Shown piece after piece: positions 1 through 8,154 of a DNA stretch of 64,000 nt (its first letter is position 1; each line of letters opens with the position of its first letter). Both the position numbers and the translations under genes were made by a program. The notes beneath the pieces were generated by a model. It did not search any database, was not told the DNA's origin, and saw only the letters and a list, made by a program, of their open reading frames with translations. Origin of the DNA: Roseateles terrae (GTDB lineage: Bacteria > Pseudomonadota > Gammaproteobacteria > Burkholderiales > Burkholderiaceae_C). The stretch spans positions 1,142,069-1,206,068 of the forward strand of contig NZ_JACHXO010000001.1 of the NCBI RefSeq assembly GCF_014192155.1. The letters run 5' to 3'.

Positions 1-1285
1 TCATCGCCATCCATGTTTCCGGTGAGCACAGCCGTCGATAGAGCGCGAACACTCGGGCCTCCAGCTCCTGCGGCGTGCGACACAGCCGGGCGCCGATCAG
101 CCGCGCGCGGAAGTTGTACATCTGCTCCCGCACCGATGCCGACCACGCCCGCCCTGACTCCTGCGGGTCAAACGAGCTGTGTCGAAGTATGCGCACCCAC
201 CCCGCCAGCACCCGATAGGGCAGTCCAACCAGGGCATCCGCCAGCGTGCCACAGGATGCGCCCGCAGCTCCGCCCCCACCCGTGCCCGTGCCCGTGCCCG
301 CGCCGAAACCCGAACCCGACCCAGCACCGCCAGCGCCAGCGCCAGCGCCGGCGCCAGCACCAGCACCAGCACCAGCACCAGCACCAGCACCAGCACCAGC
401 ACCAGCACCAGCACCAGCACCAGCACCAGCGCCAGCGCCAGCACCAGCACCAGCACCAGCAAAAGCAGGAGCGCCGCGACCAACACCGGTAATCAGAGTC
501 GCAGCCGCATCATTGCCGGCATAGATCCGCTGCAGCATCAACAGGCGGATCACCAACGCCGGGTCCGTCGCTCCGACCATCGCCAGCGTCTCGCGGGATG
601 CCCCCTGCTCCACCAGTCGATGGAGCTTGTGCAGCACTTGCAGGTCACAACAGGGCAGCGCACGAACGGACTCGTCCTGCCACGCCTGAATCATCGGCCC
701 CTGGAAGAACTGCACGCCCAAGCGGCGCAGCCGAAGGTAATCCGCGGGAGCTTGCAGGCCGTCAGCGATGACCTCCAGATCAAAGCAGGCAGCCCGCCGG
801 AGCCAGCCCGCCCATGCGGAGGATGGCAACCCCATCACCGGCAACTTCGCATACCGCGCCAGCGGGGCCCAGGCCCAGCGTGGATCCTCAGGGCCGCCCA
901 GCTCGATCAGCGCAAATCGGTAGCCGGCGGCATGCAGCTGTGCAATGCGGCGGGTCGTCGCCTCCTCGACCGGCAGGGTCGCCGGCAACTGGATGACGAA
1001 CAGCGGCGCGCACAGCGCGTCGGCCACACTGCTGAGCAGCGCCGCATGGTCCAGCGTCACAAAGAGGCAGCCCGCCGCATGGTGCTTCAGGCCCCCATCG
1101 AGCAGCGCGTGGCTCAGCGCCATACACACGGCGTAAGGGCTGGGCGGCTCGTCCGGGCGGTCTCGACCCCGATCCCAGCGGAAGCGGAGCTCCTGCCCCA
1201 TCGGCTCCACCATGCCCTGCGCAATGCTCTGGCGGGCGAAGCGCACCCAGCGCAGGTCCGTGCCCTGGAAGAACCGGGGCGCCAT
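1..1285 (-). CDS. EAL-HDOD signalling protein with Gly-Ala repeat (3' end outside window)
   Basis: The frame opens at an ATG at 1285 and runs off the left edge without a stop, so 428 residues are visible. Residues about 1-200 look like the EAL domain of YuxH-type proteins: 'QELRFRW' sits at the EAL signature and 'GVQFFQGP' at the closing Gln-Gly loop. The acidic DDFGxG loop is replaced by 'IELGGPEDP' and the catalytic Glu region reads 'ADGLQ', so phosphodiesterase activity is unlikely. Residues about 205 onward follow an HDOD domain, interrupted by about 45 residues of alternating Gly and Ala (about 274-318) and resuming with 'LADALVGLPYRVL'. Such proteins usually act as non-enzymatic signalling scaffolds that bind c-di-GMP or partner proteins (family knowledge). 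The reading through the repeat is supported by sensible protein on both sides in the same frame. Confidence 0.8.
   Translation of the reverse strand, partial: MAPRFFQGTDLRWVRFARQSIAQGMVEPMGQELRFRWDRGRDRPDEPPSPYAVCMALSHALLDGGLKHHAAGCLFVTLDHAALLSSVADALCAPLFVIQLPATLPVEEATTRRIAQLHAAGYRFALIELGGPEDPRWAWAPLARYAKLPVMGLPSSAWAGWLRRAACFDLEVIADGLQAPADYLRLRRLGVQFFQGPMIQAWQDESVRALPCCDLQVLHKLHRLVEQGASRETLAMVGATDPALVIRLLMLQRIYAGNDAAATLITGVGRGAPAFAGAGAGAGAGAGAGAGAGAGAGAGAGAGAGAGAGAGAGAGAGAGGAGSGSGFGAGTGTGTGGGGAAGASCGTLADALVGLPYRVLAGWVRILRHSSFDPQESGRAWSASVREQMYNFRARLIGARLCRTPQELEARVFALYRRLCSPETWMAM
332..460. repeat. hexanucleotide tandem repeat (AGCRCC)n
   Basis: About 21 copies of a 6-base unit, AGCACC or AGCGCC on the plus strand, lie inside the EAL-HDOD gene. 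On the coding (minus) strand the unit reads GGTGCT or GGCGCT and encodes Gly-Ala. The third-position variants are clustered at both ends while the middle is nearly perfect, as expected from slippage or unequal crossing-over. Copy-number change would lengthen or shorten the protein without shifting the frame. Confidence 0.95.
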
Positions 1286-1669
1286 GCGTCCTGCTGCGCC
1301 GGGGCCCCATTCGACCGAGCGGGATTGGGAGCGATTGCATCCGCTCGGGTCTGGCAGTGATTTCAGCGGTGAGTTGGAGAGTGAGTCCGACAGTGGGGCC
1401 GACAGTGAGTTCGACAATGCATGCGGAAGCGACTCTGGAACCGGTCGCGTACGGGCAAGCGGGAGGGACAGCGAGGCAGGAAGCGCACGCGGCGGGAGAC
1501 GGAACGGGTCCGTCGTTGAATCATTCGCCGGATCGGTGGTGCGCCCCGGCGAGGCAAGGGAGGCAGACGGCAGCATGGTGGGCGGCGTCCCCCGGGTTGT
1601 GCACCCGCGGGCCGGCATATCTTGAAGGGACTGCCAGTATTCGCGACGAACCCATCAGCAGGCGATGAC
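1286..1669. other. intergenic stretch, no gene seen
   Basis: This is the upstream region of the EAL-HDOD gene and the downstream region of the sensor kinase. Around 1370-1430 it contains three or four degenerate copies of a short GTGAGTCCGACAGT-like unit. No convincing coding sequence, promoter or terminator is visible. Confidence 0.5.
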
Positions 1670-3841
1670 TCAACTCGTCGACGATTCAGCCAGCACCGAC
1701 TGGGACCGGTAGGAATCGTCGCGGGTTTCGGTTGGGGGCGCCTGTGCGACGGAGGCATCGGCGCCGCCCTCAGGGTCAGTGAACCGCGGCCAGTGCGGCG
1801 CGCGCGGGCCCAGCGGCAAGTGCACCCGGGTATGCGCGCCATGGCGGGTGCGCACAAATCGATAGCGCGCGCCCATCTGCTGTGCCCGGCGCCGCATGCC
1901 CGCGAGCCCCTGTCCGCCCGAGAGGATGTGGGCTGCCGGCTGAAGCGCCGCCATCAGCCCTCTGGGCACGCCGTCCGGACCCAGCGGCTGCTGCGGACCC
2001 AGGCGCCCGTTGTCATCGATGCACAGCCGCAGCACATTGCGCCCATCAACCGCCATCGACAGGCGCAACCGCGTCGCGCCCGCATGCTTGACCGTGTTGG
2101 CCACGGTCTCCTCGACGATTCGCAGCAGCGAGCGGGCCTCATCCCCCAGCAGCACCACTTCGTGTCCGTCCGCGATGTCGATCTCCACATGGAATTGATC
2201 GCCGCTCAACGCCTCATCCATGCCACTGGCATACCCAAACAGGATGTCCTGAATCGGCCGAGTCTCCCGTGGCTGGGTCTCGGAAATCGTCTCGCGCAGG
2301 TCCTTCAGCGCGTCCAGCAGCCGCTGCTCCAGTTGCGGGGGTGTGATCTCGCGCTCCCTCACGCTGAACAGCGTGGTCACCAGCTTCGATCCGATGCCGT
2401 CGTGCAACTCCCGATAGATCCGGTCCCGCTCGGACTGCGCCGCCGCCTCGTTCTCCATGTCCCGCTGTCGCTGATAACTGACCTGCAGTTCCCGCTCCCG
2501 CTGCGCCAGCGTGCTGCTCAACACCTCATTGGACTGACGGATGCGCTCCACATGCGACCGCATCTGCTCCAGCAGGCTTTGCCCCATGACCAGCAGCAAC
2601 AGCGGCAGCGTCAGATGACTGAGCAGCACCGGCGAGGCCAGCAGATGCGCGAGTGACCAGCCCTGACCCGGCACCGGCAAGGCGAAGAGCTGCGCCACCA
2701 CGTTGTGGTCATGCAAGGCGAAGACCTGCGTCAGGATGTTCAGCGCCAGCAGCAGGAAGGCCGGACGACGCCGGGTACGCACCGCATGCAGCGCCAGCCG
2801 CCCGGTGGCATATACATAGAACAGCATCAGCAGCGGCAGCCAGTACTGGGCGATCCAGCCGCGCATCGACAGATTGGCGACCGGGTAGATCAGCGGCACC
2901 GACATCGCCGCAGCAAACAGCGCCCGCCGCGCGACCGTGGGCATGCGCTCCCCAATGAAGGCAAACACGAACAGCGTGAGCAGAATGGCCACCCCGCCGA
3001 GACAGGCATATTGCAGCCACTCCCGCACGGGTTGCCAGGCCACCGGCATGTAGGGCGTCAGGACCAGCGAGAACATCACCGCCCACACGGTGGTCAGCGC
3101 CCCGGCAAAAGCAAAGGCGCGCCCCTCTCCCCGGCTCACCCAGCCCGCCCCGAGCAAGAACAGACCTGCCAGCAGGCACAGCAGGTTGGACGCATTCGCC
3201 ATGGAGCTACCGATGAAAGCGGTCATTTCGAAAGCCAGGTTCGCACTGGCCACACTACCCACGTACATCGGAGGCAGCAGGGTGCGGGCTTCGTAACTCG
3301 ACAGCTCCACCACCACCGTGTTGGGTCCATCCGTCCGCAACAGCCGGCGCGCCAGGGGCACCACCAGCGGACGGTTCCAGCGATAACGCGCCGCCTGATT
3401 GGTCCGCGGCAGTCCCGCCACCCAGACGCCGTTCAGATAGACATCCATGCCCTCAATGGCCTGGCTGAACAGCAGGGCCCGGCCCGGCGGGCGCCGCTGG
3501 CCAGGCTCGACCGGCAGCGGCGCGGCCATGTAGCGGTCCAGCGGAATATCGAAGCTGATGTGGCGCAGCCCCGCCCCGGGCTCGCTGTCGACCCGGCTGG
3601 GCAGGCTGACATTCGCCTGGTCCAGCAACACCTGGGCGGTGTCTGCCGTCACCACCTGCAGTCGCCGGGCGGCGGTCACCTCCACCAGGTCGTCCGCGAG
3701 ATGGTTGGTGCAGGCCATCGGCACCAGCACCAGCGCCGCGGCCAGCCAGGCGCGGGGTTGGGAGAGGAGCGTCCAGCGGGTCCATCGCGCCCAGCGGGGC
3801 ACTCGGTCCGGACGGTCCGGGACGGGTCGGCCGTCAGTCAT
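1670..3841 (-). CDS. 7-TM sensor histidine kinase, HisKA_3 (NarL-partner) type
   Basis: A 723-residue membrane sensor kinase. There is an N-terminal hydrophobic segment at about 31-44 ending in 'PMAC', which could be an anchor or a lipobox-like site. An extracytoplasmic beta-rich region spans about 45-205, and about seven membrane segments lie between 205 and 420. A coiled linker leads to the dimerisation box 'RELHDGIGS' with phospho-accepting His480. The ATPase domain follows, with the N-box 'VEETVANTVKHA' and the G-box 'GLAGMRRRAQQMGA'. The architecture recalls 7TMR sensor proteins. Its ATG overlaps the end of the upstream response regulator by 8 bases, so the two are translationally coupled and form a two-component pair. 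The signal sensed is unknown. Confidence 0.88.
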   Translation of the reverse strand: MTDGRPVPDRPDRVPRWARWTRWTLLSQPRAWLAAALVLVPMACTNHLADDLVEVTAARRLQVVTADTAQVLLDQANVSLPSRVDSEPGAGLRHISFDIPLDRYMAAPLPVEPGQRRPPGRALLFSQAIEGMDVYLNGVWVAGLPRTNQAARYRWNRPLVVPLARRLLRTDGPNTVVVELSSYEARTLLPPMYVGSVASANLAFEMTAFIGSSMANASNLLCLLAGLFLLGAGWVSRGEGRAFAFAGALTTVWAVMFSLVLTPYMPVAWQPVREWLQYACLGGVAILLTLFVFAFIGERMPTVARRALFAAAMSVPLIYPVANLSMRGWIAQYWLPLLMLFYVYATGRLALHAVRTRRRPAFLLLALNILTQVFALHDHNVVAQLFALPVPGQGWSLAHLLASPVLLSHLTLPLLLLVMGQSLLEQMRSHVERIRQSNEVLSSTLAQRERELQVSYQRQRDMENEAAAQSERDRIYRELHDGIGSKLVTTLFSVREREITPPQLEQRLLDALKDLRETISETQPRETRPIQDILFGYASGMDEALSGDQFHVEIDIADGHEVVLLGDEARSLLRIVEETVANTVKHAGATRLRLSMAVDGRNVLRLCIDDNGRLGPQQPLGPDGVPRGLMAALQPAAHILSGGQGLAGMRRRAQQMGARYRFVRTRHGAHTRVHLPLGPRAPHWPRFTDPEGGADASVAQAPPTETRDDSYRSQSVLAESSTS

Positions 3842-4502
3842 CCATGACTCCCAGCGAGCGGGTCACACTCGCGGCACGTGCCCGGGAATTGACGCCCAGC
3901 TTGCGATAGATCGAGCGCAGATGCTGGTTCACCGTGTGCGGCGAGATCTCCAGCCGACGGGCGATGTCCACAATGGGCAATCCCTCCACCAGCAGTCGCA
4001 GAACCTCCCATTCCCGTTCCCCCACCCCCAGCTCCAGCAGCACCTTCTGCCGGTCGACCTGCGGCCGGGCGTGGCTTTCCAGCTGCCGGAGCCGATCCAG
4101 CAGGGCCTGGGAGACCGACGGGCTCAGCGGCGCCTGACCGTTATGGGCACACACCAGTTTGTCCACCAGTGCGGCGTGAATCTCGTCCTTCAGCAGGTAA
4201 CCGCAAGCACCTGCGCGCAAGCTGCGCATCACATGCTTGCCGTCGGCAAAAGTGCTCACGACCAGGGCCCGCGCGTCGCGGCATTTCTCGATGATCAAAC
4301 GGATCAATTCCACGCCGTCCACGTCCGGCAGCCCCAGGTCCACCAGATAGAGGTCGGCCCGGTCCGCCATGATGGCGGCCACCGCTTCGGAGCGGTTCCT
4401 GCCGACGGCAACCACCTCGCACAAGGTGCTGGCGGTGATGATGTCGATCAGTCGTTTCAGGATCATGGGATCGTCTTCAATGATGGCCACAGCGATGCTC
4501 AT
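3834..4502 (-). CDS. LuxR/NarL-family response regulator
   Basis: A 222-residue regulator. The receiver domain (about 3-120) begins 'VAIIEDDP' and carries the phospho-acceptor Asp55 in 'LVDLGLPD'. The C-terminal GerE helix-turn-helix (about 155-220) contains 'EWEVLRLLVEGLPIVDIARR' and 'SPHTVNQHLRSIYRKL'. The ATG at 4502 was chosen over longer in-frame starts because AAGGAGA lies at the right distance upstream and the receiver begins at once. It is the first gene of the pair and overlaps the kinase start. It is expected to be phosphorylated by that kinase and to act as a DNA-binding activator or repressor; targets are unknown. Confidence 0.92.
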   Translation of the reverse strand: MSIAVAIIEDDPMILKRLIDIITASTLCEVVAVGRNRSEAVAAIMADRADLYLVDLGLPDVDGVELIRLIIEKCRDARALVVSTFADGKHVMRSLRAGACGYLLKDEIHAALVDKLVCAHNGQAPLSPSVSQALLDRLRQLESHARPQVDRQKVLLELGVGEREWEVLRLLVEGLPIVDIARRLEISPHTVNQHLRSIYRKLGVNSRARAASVTRSLGVMDD

Positions 4503-4667
4503 GCTGCTTCTCCTTTGACTTGTCCTTGTTGCCTGTTCGGCAGGGGGAGCCAGTGTGTCGGGCAGCCAAAAACCAACAACTGCCCATGCATGCAGACGCA
4601 CTTAGGCAGTCACCGGCGAGGCCCGCACGGAAAAGCGAACTTCCTCTCGGCAGCGGAAAGCCTTGAA

Positions 4668-4880
4668 TCAGTCAGGACTCTCCTGAGAACAGGGGGTTTC
4701 CCATCGCATCGACAGACAAGCGAGGGCGACGACCAGCAGCAGCAGGCTGCCGCCTGCCAATAGGAGGTAGCCAATAGGTGCTAGTGCAAGGATGGAGGGC
4801 ACCTCCAGCCAGCGTCCGAGGCTGATGAAAGTCAGACCAGCGGTGATCATCTGAATCGATGCGTGGAGCAGAGTTTTCAT
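4668..4880 (-). CDS. small two-helix membrane protein, unknown
   Basis: A 70-residue frame starting at ATG 4880 with two hydrophobic stretches, about 12-34 and 38-57, and short polar ends. No family is recognised. The Shine-Dalgarno match is weak. It lies between the response regulator (same strand) and the divergent endopeptidase gene, with a 19-base palindrome about 60 bases upstream of its start. It may be a target or accessory of the neighbouring two-component system, but nothing in the sequence proves that. The reading could be fortuitous. Confidence 0.4.
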   Translation of the reverse strand: MKTLLHASIQMITAGLTFISLGRWLEVPSILALAPIGYLLLAGGSLLLLVVALACLSMRWETPCSQESPD

Positions 4881-4940
4881 GTGAATCGCTTGCCGCGACG
4901 GCGGGGCGCGTCGGGAACTAAGCAGGTTTGATTGAATCGA

Positions 4941-4959
4941 TAACAACCATCTGTTGTTA
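4941..4959. promoter_or_regulatory. perfect 7-bp inverted repeat, possible operator
   Basis: TAACAAC, five bases, GTTGTTA: a perfect palindrome in a locally AT-richer patch of the divergent region between the small membrane protein (minus) and the endopeptidase (plus). The size and spacing suit a dimeric regulator. No protein can be assigned. Confidence 0.35.
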
Positions 4960-5152
4960 GGCCGGGATTTGTCAGGCGCCGAGGTCAGACGGTTCCGCGG
5001 AGGGCTGACACGTGCGACGCCACACGCATCGGCTGACGTAAGTGCGTCATGAGCACGTTTGGCGAGCCAGGAATGGACAAAGAATCGCGCGCGGGCAGCT
5101 GCTTCGAGCACAATCGCACAAGCTTTTCGACACCTCCCCGTTGTCCGCCGCC

Positions 5153-6394
5153 ATGCCCCTGCCGTCCTTGCGTTCCCGTTCACGCCTGACCCTCGTCACC
5201 CTGTCCGCCCTGCCGGTGGGCCTGCTCGTGTGGGCCGGCGCACACTGGATGAGCGCTGGCACGCCGAAGCAGCGAATGGTCACCGAGGTGATTCCAACGC
5301 CCGGCGGCTCGGTAGCTCTGGCGCCCGGGGGTGTGGCTGCACCGTCAACGGCCACGATCGTTGCGACTGCCGCCGCCTCCACCGAGTCCCTGCAGCCGGA
5401 TACGGATGACAAGCCGTGGCGGGCTTCGGGCACCGTGGGCGCGGCCCTGACCGGTGCAGAGGCCGCGACCGTCGCGGCCGCTCAGACCGTCCCGTTGATC
5501 AGCCGTGGAGACGGTTCACACGCGGCCGTCCAACCCGCGGACAAGACCGAGCTGCAAGGCGCCACCGCTTTCAGTGCCCAGCCTTCCGACGCCTCGCCGA
5601 TGGACACACTGCCGGTCCACGCCCGGCACATGGTGGTGATGGACGACAGCGGCCAGGTGCTGGCCGCCAAGGAACCGGACGCCGTCGTGCCGATCGCCTC
5701 GCTCACCAAGCTGATGACGGCCATGGTGGTGCTCGACGCCCGCCAGGATCCGCAGGAAGAGCTGACCATCGACGACGATGACGTGGACCGCCTCAAGCAC
5801 AGCAAGTCCCGCGTGCGGGTGGGCGCCCGGCTGACCCGCGCCGATGCGCTGGAGATGGCGCTGATCGCCTCCGAGAATCGCGCGGCCTCGGCGCTGGCGC
5901 GGCATTTCCCCGGCGGCCTCGCAGCGTTTGAATCGGCGGTGCAGGCCAAGATCCGGGCACTGGGGCTCACCCACACCACGCTGAATGACCCCACCGGTCT
6001 GTCGCCAGCCAACCTGTCCACTGCGTCCGAAGTGGCCCGCATCGCCATGGCAGCCGCGCGTTATCCGGACATCGTCCGCATTACCAGCGTCAAGTCGTCC
6101 ACCGTGGAAATCAGCGGCCGCGACCGCGAGCTGCGCAACACCAATCACCTGGTCGGGGCCAAGGGCTGGGACATCCGCCTGTCCAAGACCGGTTTCACCA
6201 ACGAAGCCGGCCGTTGCCTGGTGATGCGCCTCAAACAAGGCATCCGCACCCTGACCGTGGTGCTGCTGGACACCGATGGCTCGGCGCAGCGCCTGCAGGA
6301 TGCGTCCCTGATCCGTCGCACCCTGTCCGGCGAGCCGGCCCAGGCCGAACGTGCAGCACCGGCCCGCAAGCACCACAAGGTAAGGCTGAGCTGA
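5153..6394 (+). CDS. pbpG: D-alanyl-D-alanine endopeptidase (PBP7 type, peptidase S11)
   Basis: A 413-residue periplasmic peptidoglycan hydrolase. Residues 1-30 form a signal anchor, and about 30-150 is a low-complexity Ala/Thr-rich linker. The S11 domain then shows all three active-site motifs: 'ASLTKL' (nucleophile Ser183, Lys186), 'ASENRA' (SxN) and 'SKTGFT' (KTG). The family cleaves D-Ala-meso-DAP cross-links and remodels the wall. The ATG at 5153 was preferred over an upstream ATG at 5042 because the signal segment follows it directly. The long linker between membrane and catalytic domain is unusual for PBP7 but common in GC-rich betaproteobacteria. Confidence 0.9.
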   Translation: MPLPSLRSRSRLTLVTLSALPVGLLVWAGAHWMSAGTPKQRMVTEVIPTPGGSVALAPGGVAAPSTATIVATAAASTESLQPDTDDKPWRASGTVGAALTGAEAATVAAAQTVPLISRGDGSHAAVQPADKTELQGATAFSAQPSDASPMDTLPVHARHMVVMDDSGQVLAAKEPDAVVPIASLTKLMTAMVVLDARQDPQEELTIDDDDVDRLKHSKSRVRVGARLTRADALEMALIASENRAASALARHFPGGLAAFESAVQAKIRALGLTHTTLNDPTGLSPANLSTASEVARIAMAAARYPDIVRITSVKSSTVEISGRDRELRNTNHLVGAKGWDIRLSKTGFTNEAGRCLVMRLKQGIRTLTVVLLDTDGSAQRLQDASLIRRTLSGEPAQAERAAPARKHHKVRLS

Positions 6395-6523
6395 AGAGAC
6401 GGCGGCGGCAGCCAGCAGCTGTTGGCTACCAGCTGCGTGGAGTGTGACTCAAGGTAAGCACTCTTGTAACAAAGGCCGGGGAGCTTCTAGCATCCAGTCT
6501 CCTCCCCTTTTTGACTCTCCACC

Positions 6524-6934
6524 ATGAGCCGCACCATCTCCCGCTTCACCCGCGTTGTTGCCTCTTCGCTGATCGTTTCGTGCTCGCTGATGGCGGTGCC
6601 GATGCACGCTTCGGCCCAGATCGTGCCGACCGATGCGCTGGTCCAGCCGGTGAGCACCGGCAATGTGGCCGACAGCCGCGCCCGCGTGAATGCCTTCTTC
6701 GCCCGCAGCGATGTCCGCCAGGCGATGATGAATGAAGGCGTGGACGCCGCCAGCGCCCAAGCCCGTGTGGACGCCATGTCCGATGACGAAATCCGCGCCC
6801 TGGACGGCCGTATCGCCAAGGCCCCGGCCGGCGGCGACGTGCTGGGCATCATCTTCACCGTGTTCGTGATCCTGCTGGTGACCGACATCCTGGGCTTCAC
6901 CAAGGTGTTCCCGTTCACCCGCTCGATCCGCTGA
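6524..6934 (+). CDS. PA2779-family small exported membrane protein
   Basis: A 136-residue protein with an N-terminal signal peptide (cleavage probably after 'HASA', residue about 31). A helical stretch 'ARVNAFFARSDVRQAMM' and a conserved 'DDEIRALDGRIAKAPAGGD' motif follow, then a C-terminal membrane helix (about 105-127) ending 'FPFTRSIR'. This matches the PA2779 family, named after the Pseudomonas aeruginosa gene, which is found next to PA2778-family peptidases. The neighbouring downstream gene is exactly that partner. Function is not established; a role in making or exporting a small membrane factor is only a guess. Confidence 0.82.
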   Translation: MSRTISRFTRVVASSLIVSCSLMAVPMHASAQIVPTDALVQPVSTGNVADSRARVNAFFARSDVRQAMMNEGVDAASAQARVDAMSDDEIRALDGRIAKAPAGGDVLGIIFTVFVILLVTDILGFTKVFPFTRSIR

Positions 6935-7072
6935 TCCGCTGATCGGCTGATCCGCCGATCGCGTGAGGGGCCGACCGGCCCGCGTCCGCCTGAAGCGGAG
7001 TCACCGACCCTGGGGCCGCGCGGGATGTCCACCCGACCGGCCCCTGTTGTTTTTCGAGAGCGAGAGCTTCGC

Positions 7073-8026
7073 ATGCGCCGTTTGATGCTCAAGGCCGTTC
7101 TGGGTGGTCTGGTGGTGTCCCCTCTGCTGCTGACCGGTTGCGCCAGCACACCTCCACAGGTCAGTGCGCTGGAGTCGAACTGGCCGGCCCATCTGCCCCC
7201 TCGGGTGGACCTGTCCGCCCGCACCCCGTTCATTGCGCAGGATGACTATGAATGCGGCCCTGCCGCCCTGGCCATGCTGCTGCAGAGCAATGGCAAACGC
7301 GCCACCATCGAGAGCCTGAAGCCGCAGGTGTTCCTGCCCGGCCGGCAAGGGTCGCTGCAGACCGAGATGCTGGTGGCCACGCGCCGTCAGGGCCTACCGG
7401 CCTACCCGCTGCCGCCGCGCCTGGATGCGCTGCTGTCCGAACTGGCGGCGGGTCATCCGGTGGTGGTCTTCCAGAATTTGTCGCTCGACGTCTATCCCGT
7501 CTGGCATTACGCCGTGGCCGTCGGCTACGACCGTGAGCGGCGGATGCTGCTGCTGCACAGCGGCAAGACGCGTCGCCAGGAAATCGAACTGACGGTGTTT
7601 GAACGCACCTGGGCCCGGGGCGATTACTGGGCCATGACCACCCTGCCGCTGGACCAGGTGCCGGCATCGCTGGACGGTGCCCAGACCGGTGCCGCGTTGA
7701 GCGCGCTGGAGCGTCTGCATCCGGCAGCGGCCCGCCAGGGCTACCTCACCGCCCTCACCCGCTGGCCCGGCGAACCGGTGCTGCTCATGGGTGCTGGCAA
7801 TACCGCCTACAACGCCGGCGACAAGGCCGCCGCGCTCAAGTACTACGGTCGCCTGACCGATGTGCGGCCGGACATTGCCGATGGCTGGAACAACCTGGCG
7901 CAGGTGATGCTGGACCAGGGGTATCGCTACAAGGCGTCGCTGGCCATTCAGCGCGCCGTGGACCTCGGCGGTCCGCGACTGGACCAGTACAAGTCACTGC
8001 AGAAGAAGATCACGGCGGGCATGTAA
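7073..8026 (+). CDS. PA2778-family lipoprotein cysteine peptidase with C-terminal TPR
   Basis: A 317-residue predicted lipoprotein. Its signal peptide ends in the lipobox 'LTGC' (Cys about 23). A C39-like papain-fold domain follows, with catalytic Cys in 'DDYECGPAALAML' and His in 'VWHYAVAVGYD'. TPR-like helices occupy the C-terminal third ('GNTAYNAGDKAAALKYYGRL'). C39 peptidases typically cut Gly-Gly leader peptides of secreted small proteins; here the domain is anchored on the periplasmic face rather than fused to an ABC exporter. It follows the PA2779-family gene by 138 bases on the same strand. The ATG at 7073 was chosen because the signal peptide starts there; an in-frame upstream ATG at 7025 adds 16 polar residues. 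Confidence 0.85.
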   Translation: MRRLMLKAVLGGLVVSPLLLTGCASTPPQVSALESNWPAHLPPRVDLSARTPFIAQDDYECGPAALAMLLQSNGKRATIESLKPQVFLPGRQGSLQTEMLVATRRQGLPAYPLPPRLDALLSELAAGHPVVVFQNLSLDVYPVWHYAVAVGYDRERRMLLLHSGKTRRQEIELTVFERTWARGDYWAMTTLPLDQVPASLDGAQTGAALSALERLHPAAARQGYLTALTRWPGEPVLLMGAGNTAYNAGDKAAALKYYGRLTDVRPDIADGWNNLAQVMLDQGYRYKASLAIQRAVDLGGPRLDQYKSLQKKITAGM

Positions 8027-8154
8027 ACCCGCTGGTGCGGGGGACCGGCTCCCCCGCTGGCCGGGATTCGTCACCGGGCCGCAACACCCCAAGGTGGGCC
8101 GCGGCGCGCTGAGCGATGGCTGGGCGTCCCTGCGTGATAGCCTCGCGCCCCATC

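Noticed and set aside
97..486. Leucine/valine-rich frame on the minus strand and Gln-His, Ser-Thr and Pro-Ala frames on the plus strand across the hexamer repeat
   Set aside because: A 6-base repeat keeps all frames open. Only the Gly-Ala minus-strand frame continues into recognisable HDOD sequence on both sides.
888..1340. 150-residue minus-strand frame overlapping the EAL domain
   Set aside because: It is the neighbouring frame of the EAL-HDOD gene, Pro/Arg/Gly-rich and without domain features.
1622..4763. Long plus-strand frames opposite the sensor kinase and response regulator
   Set aside because: They are Gln/His/Arg-rich antisense readings of the clearly recognisable two-component genes.
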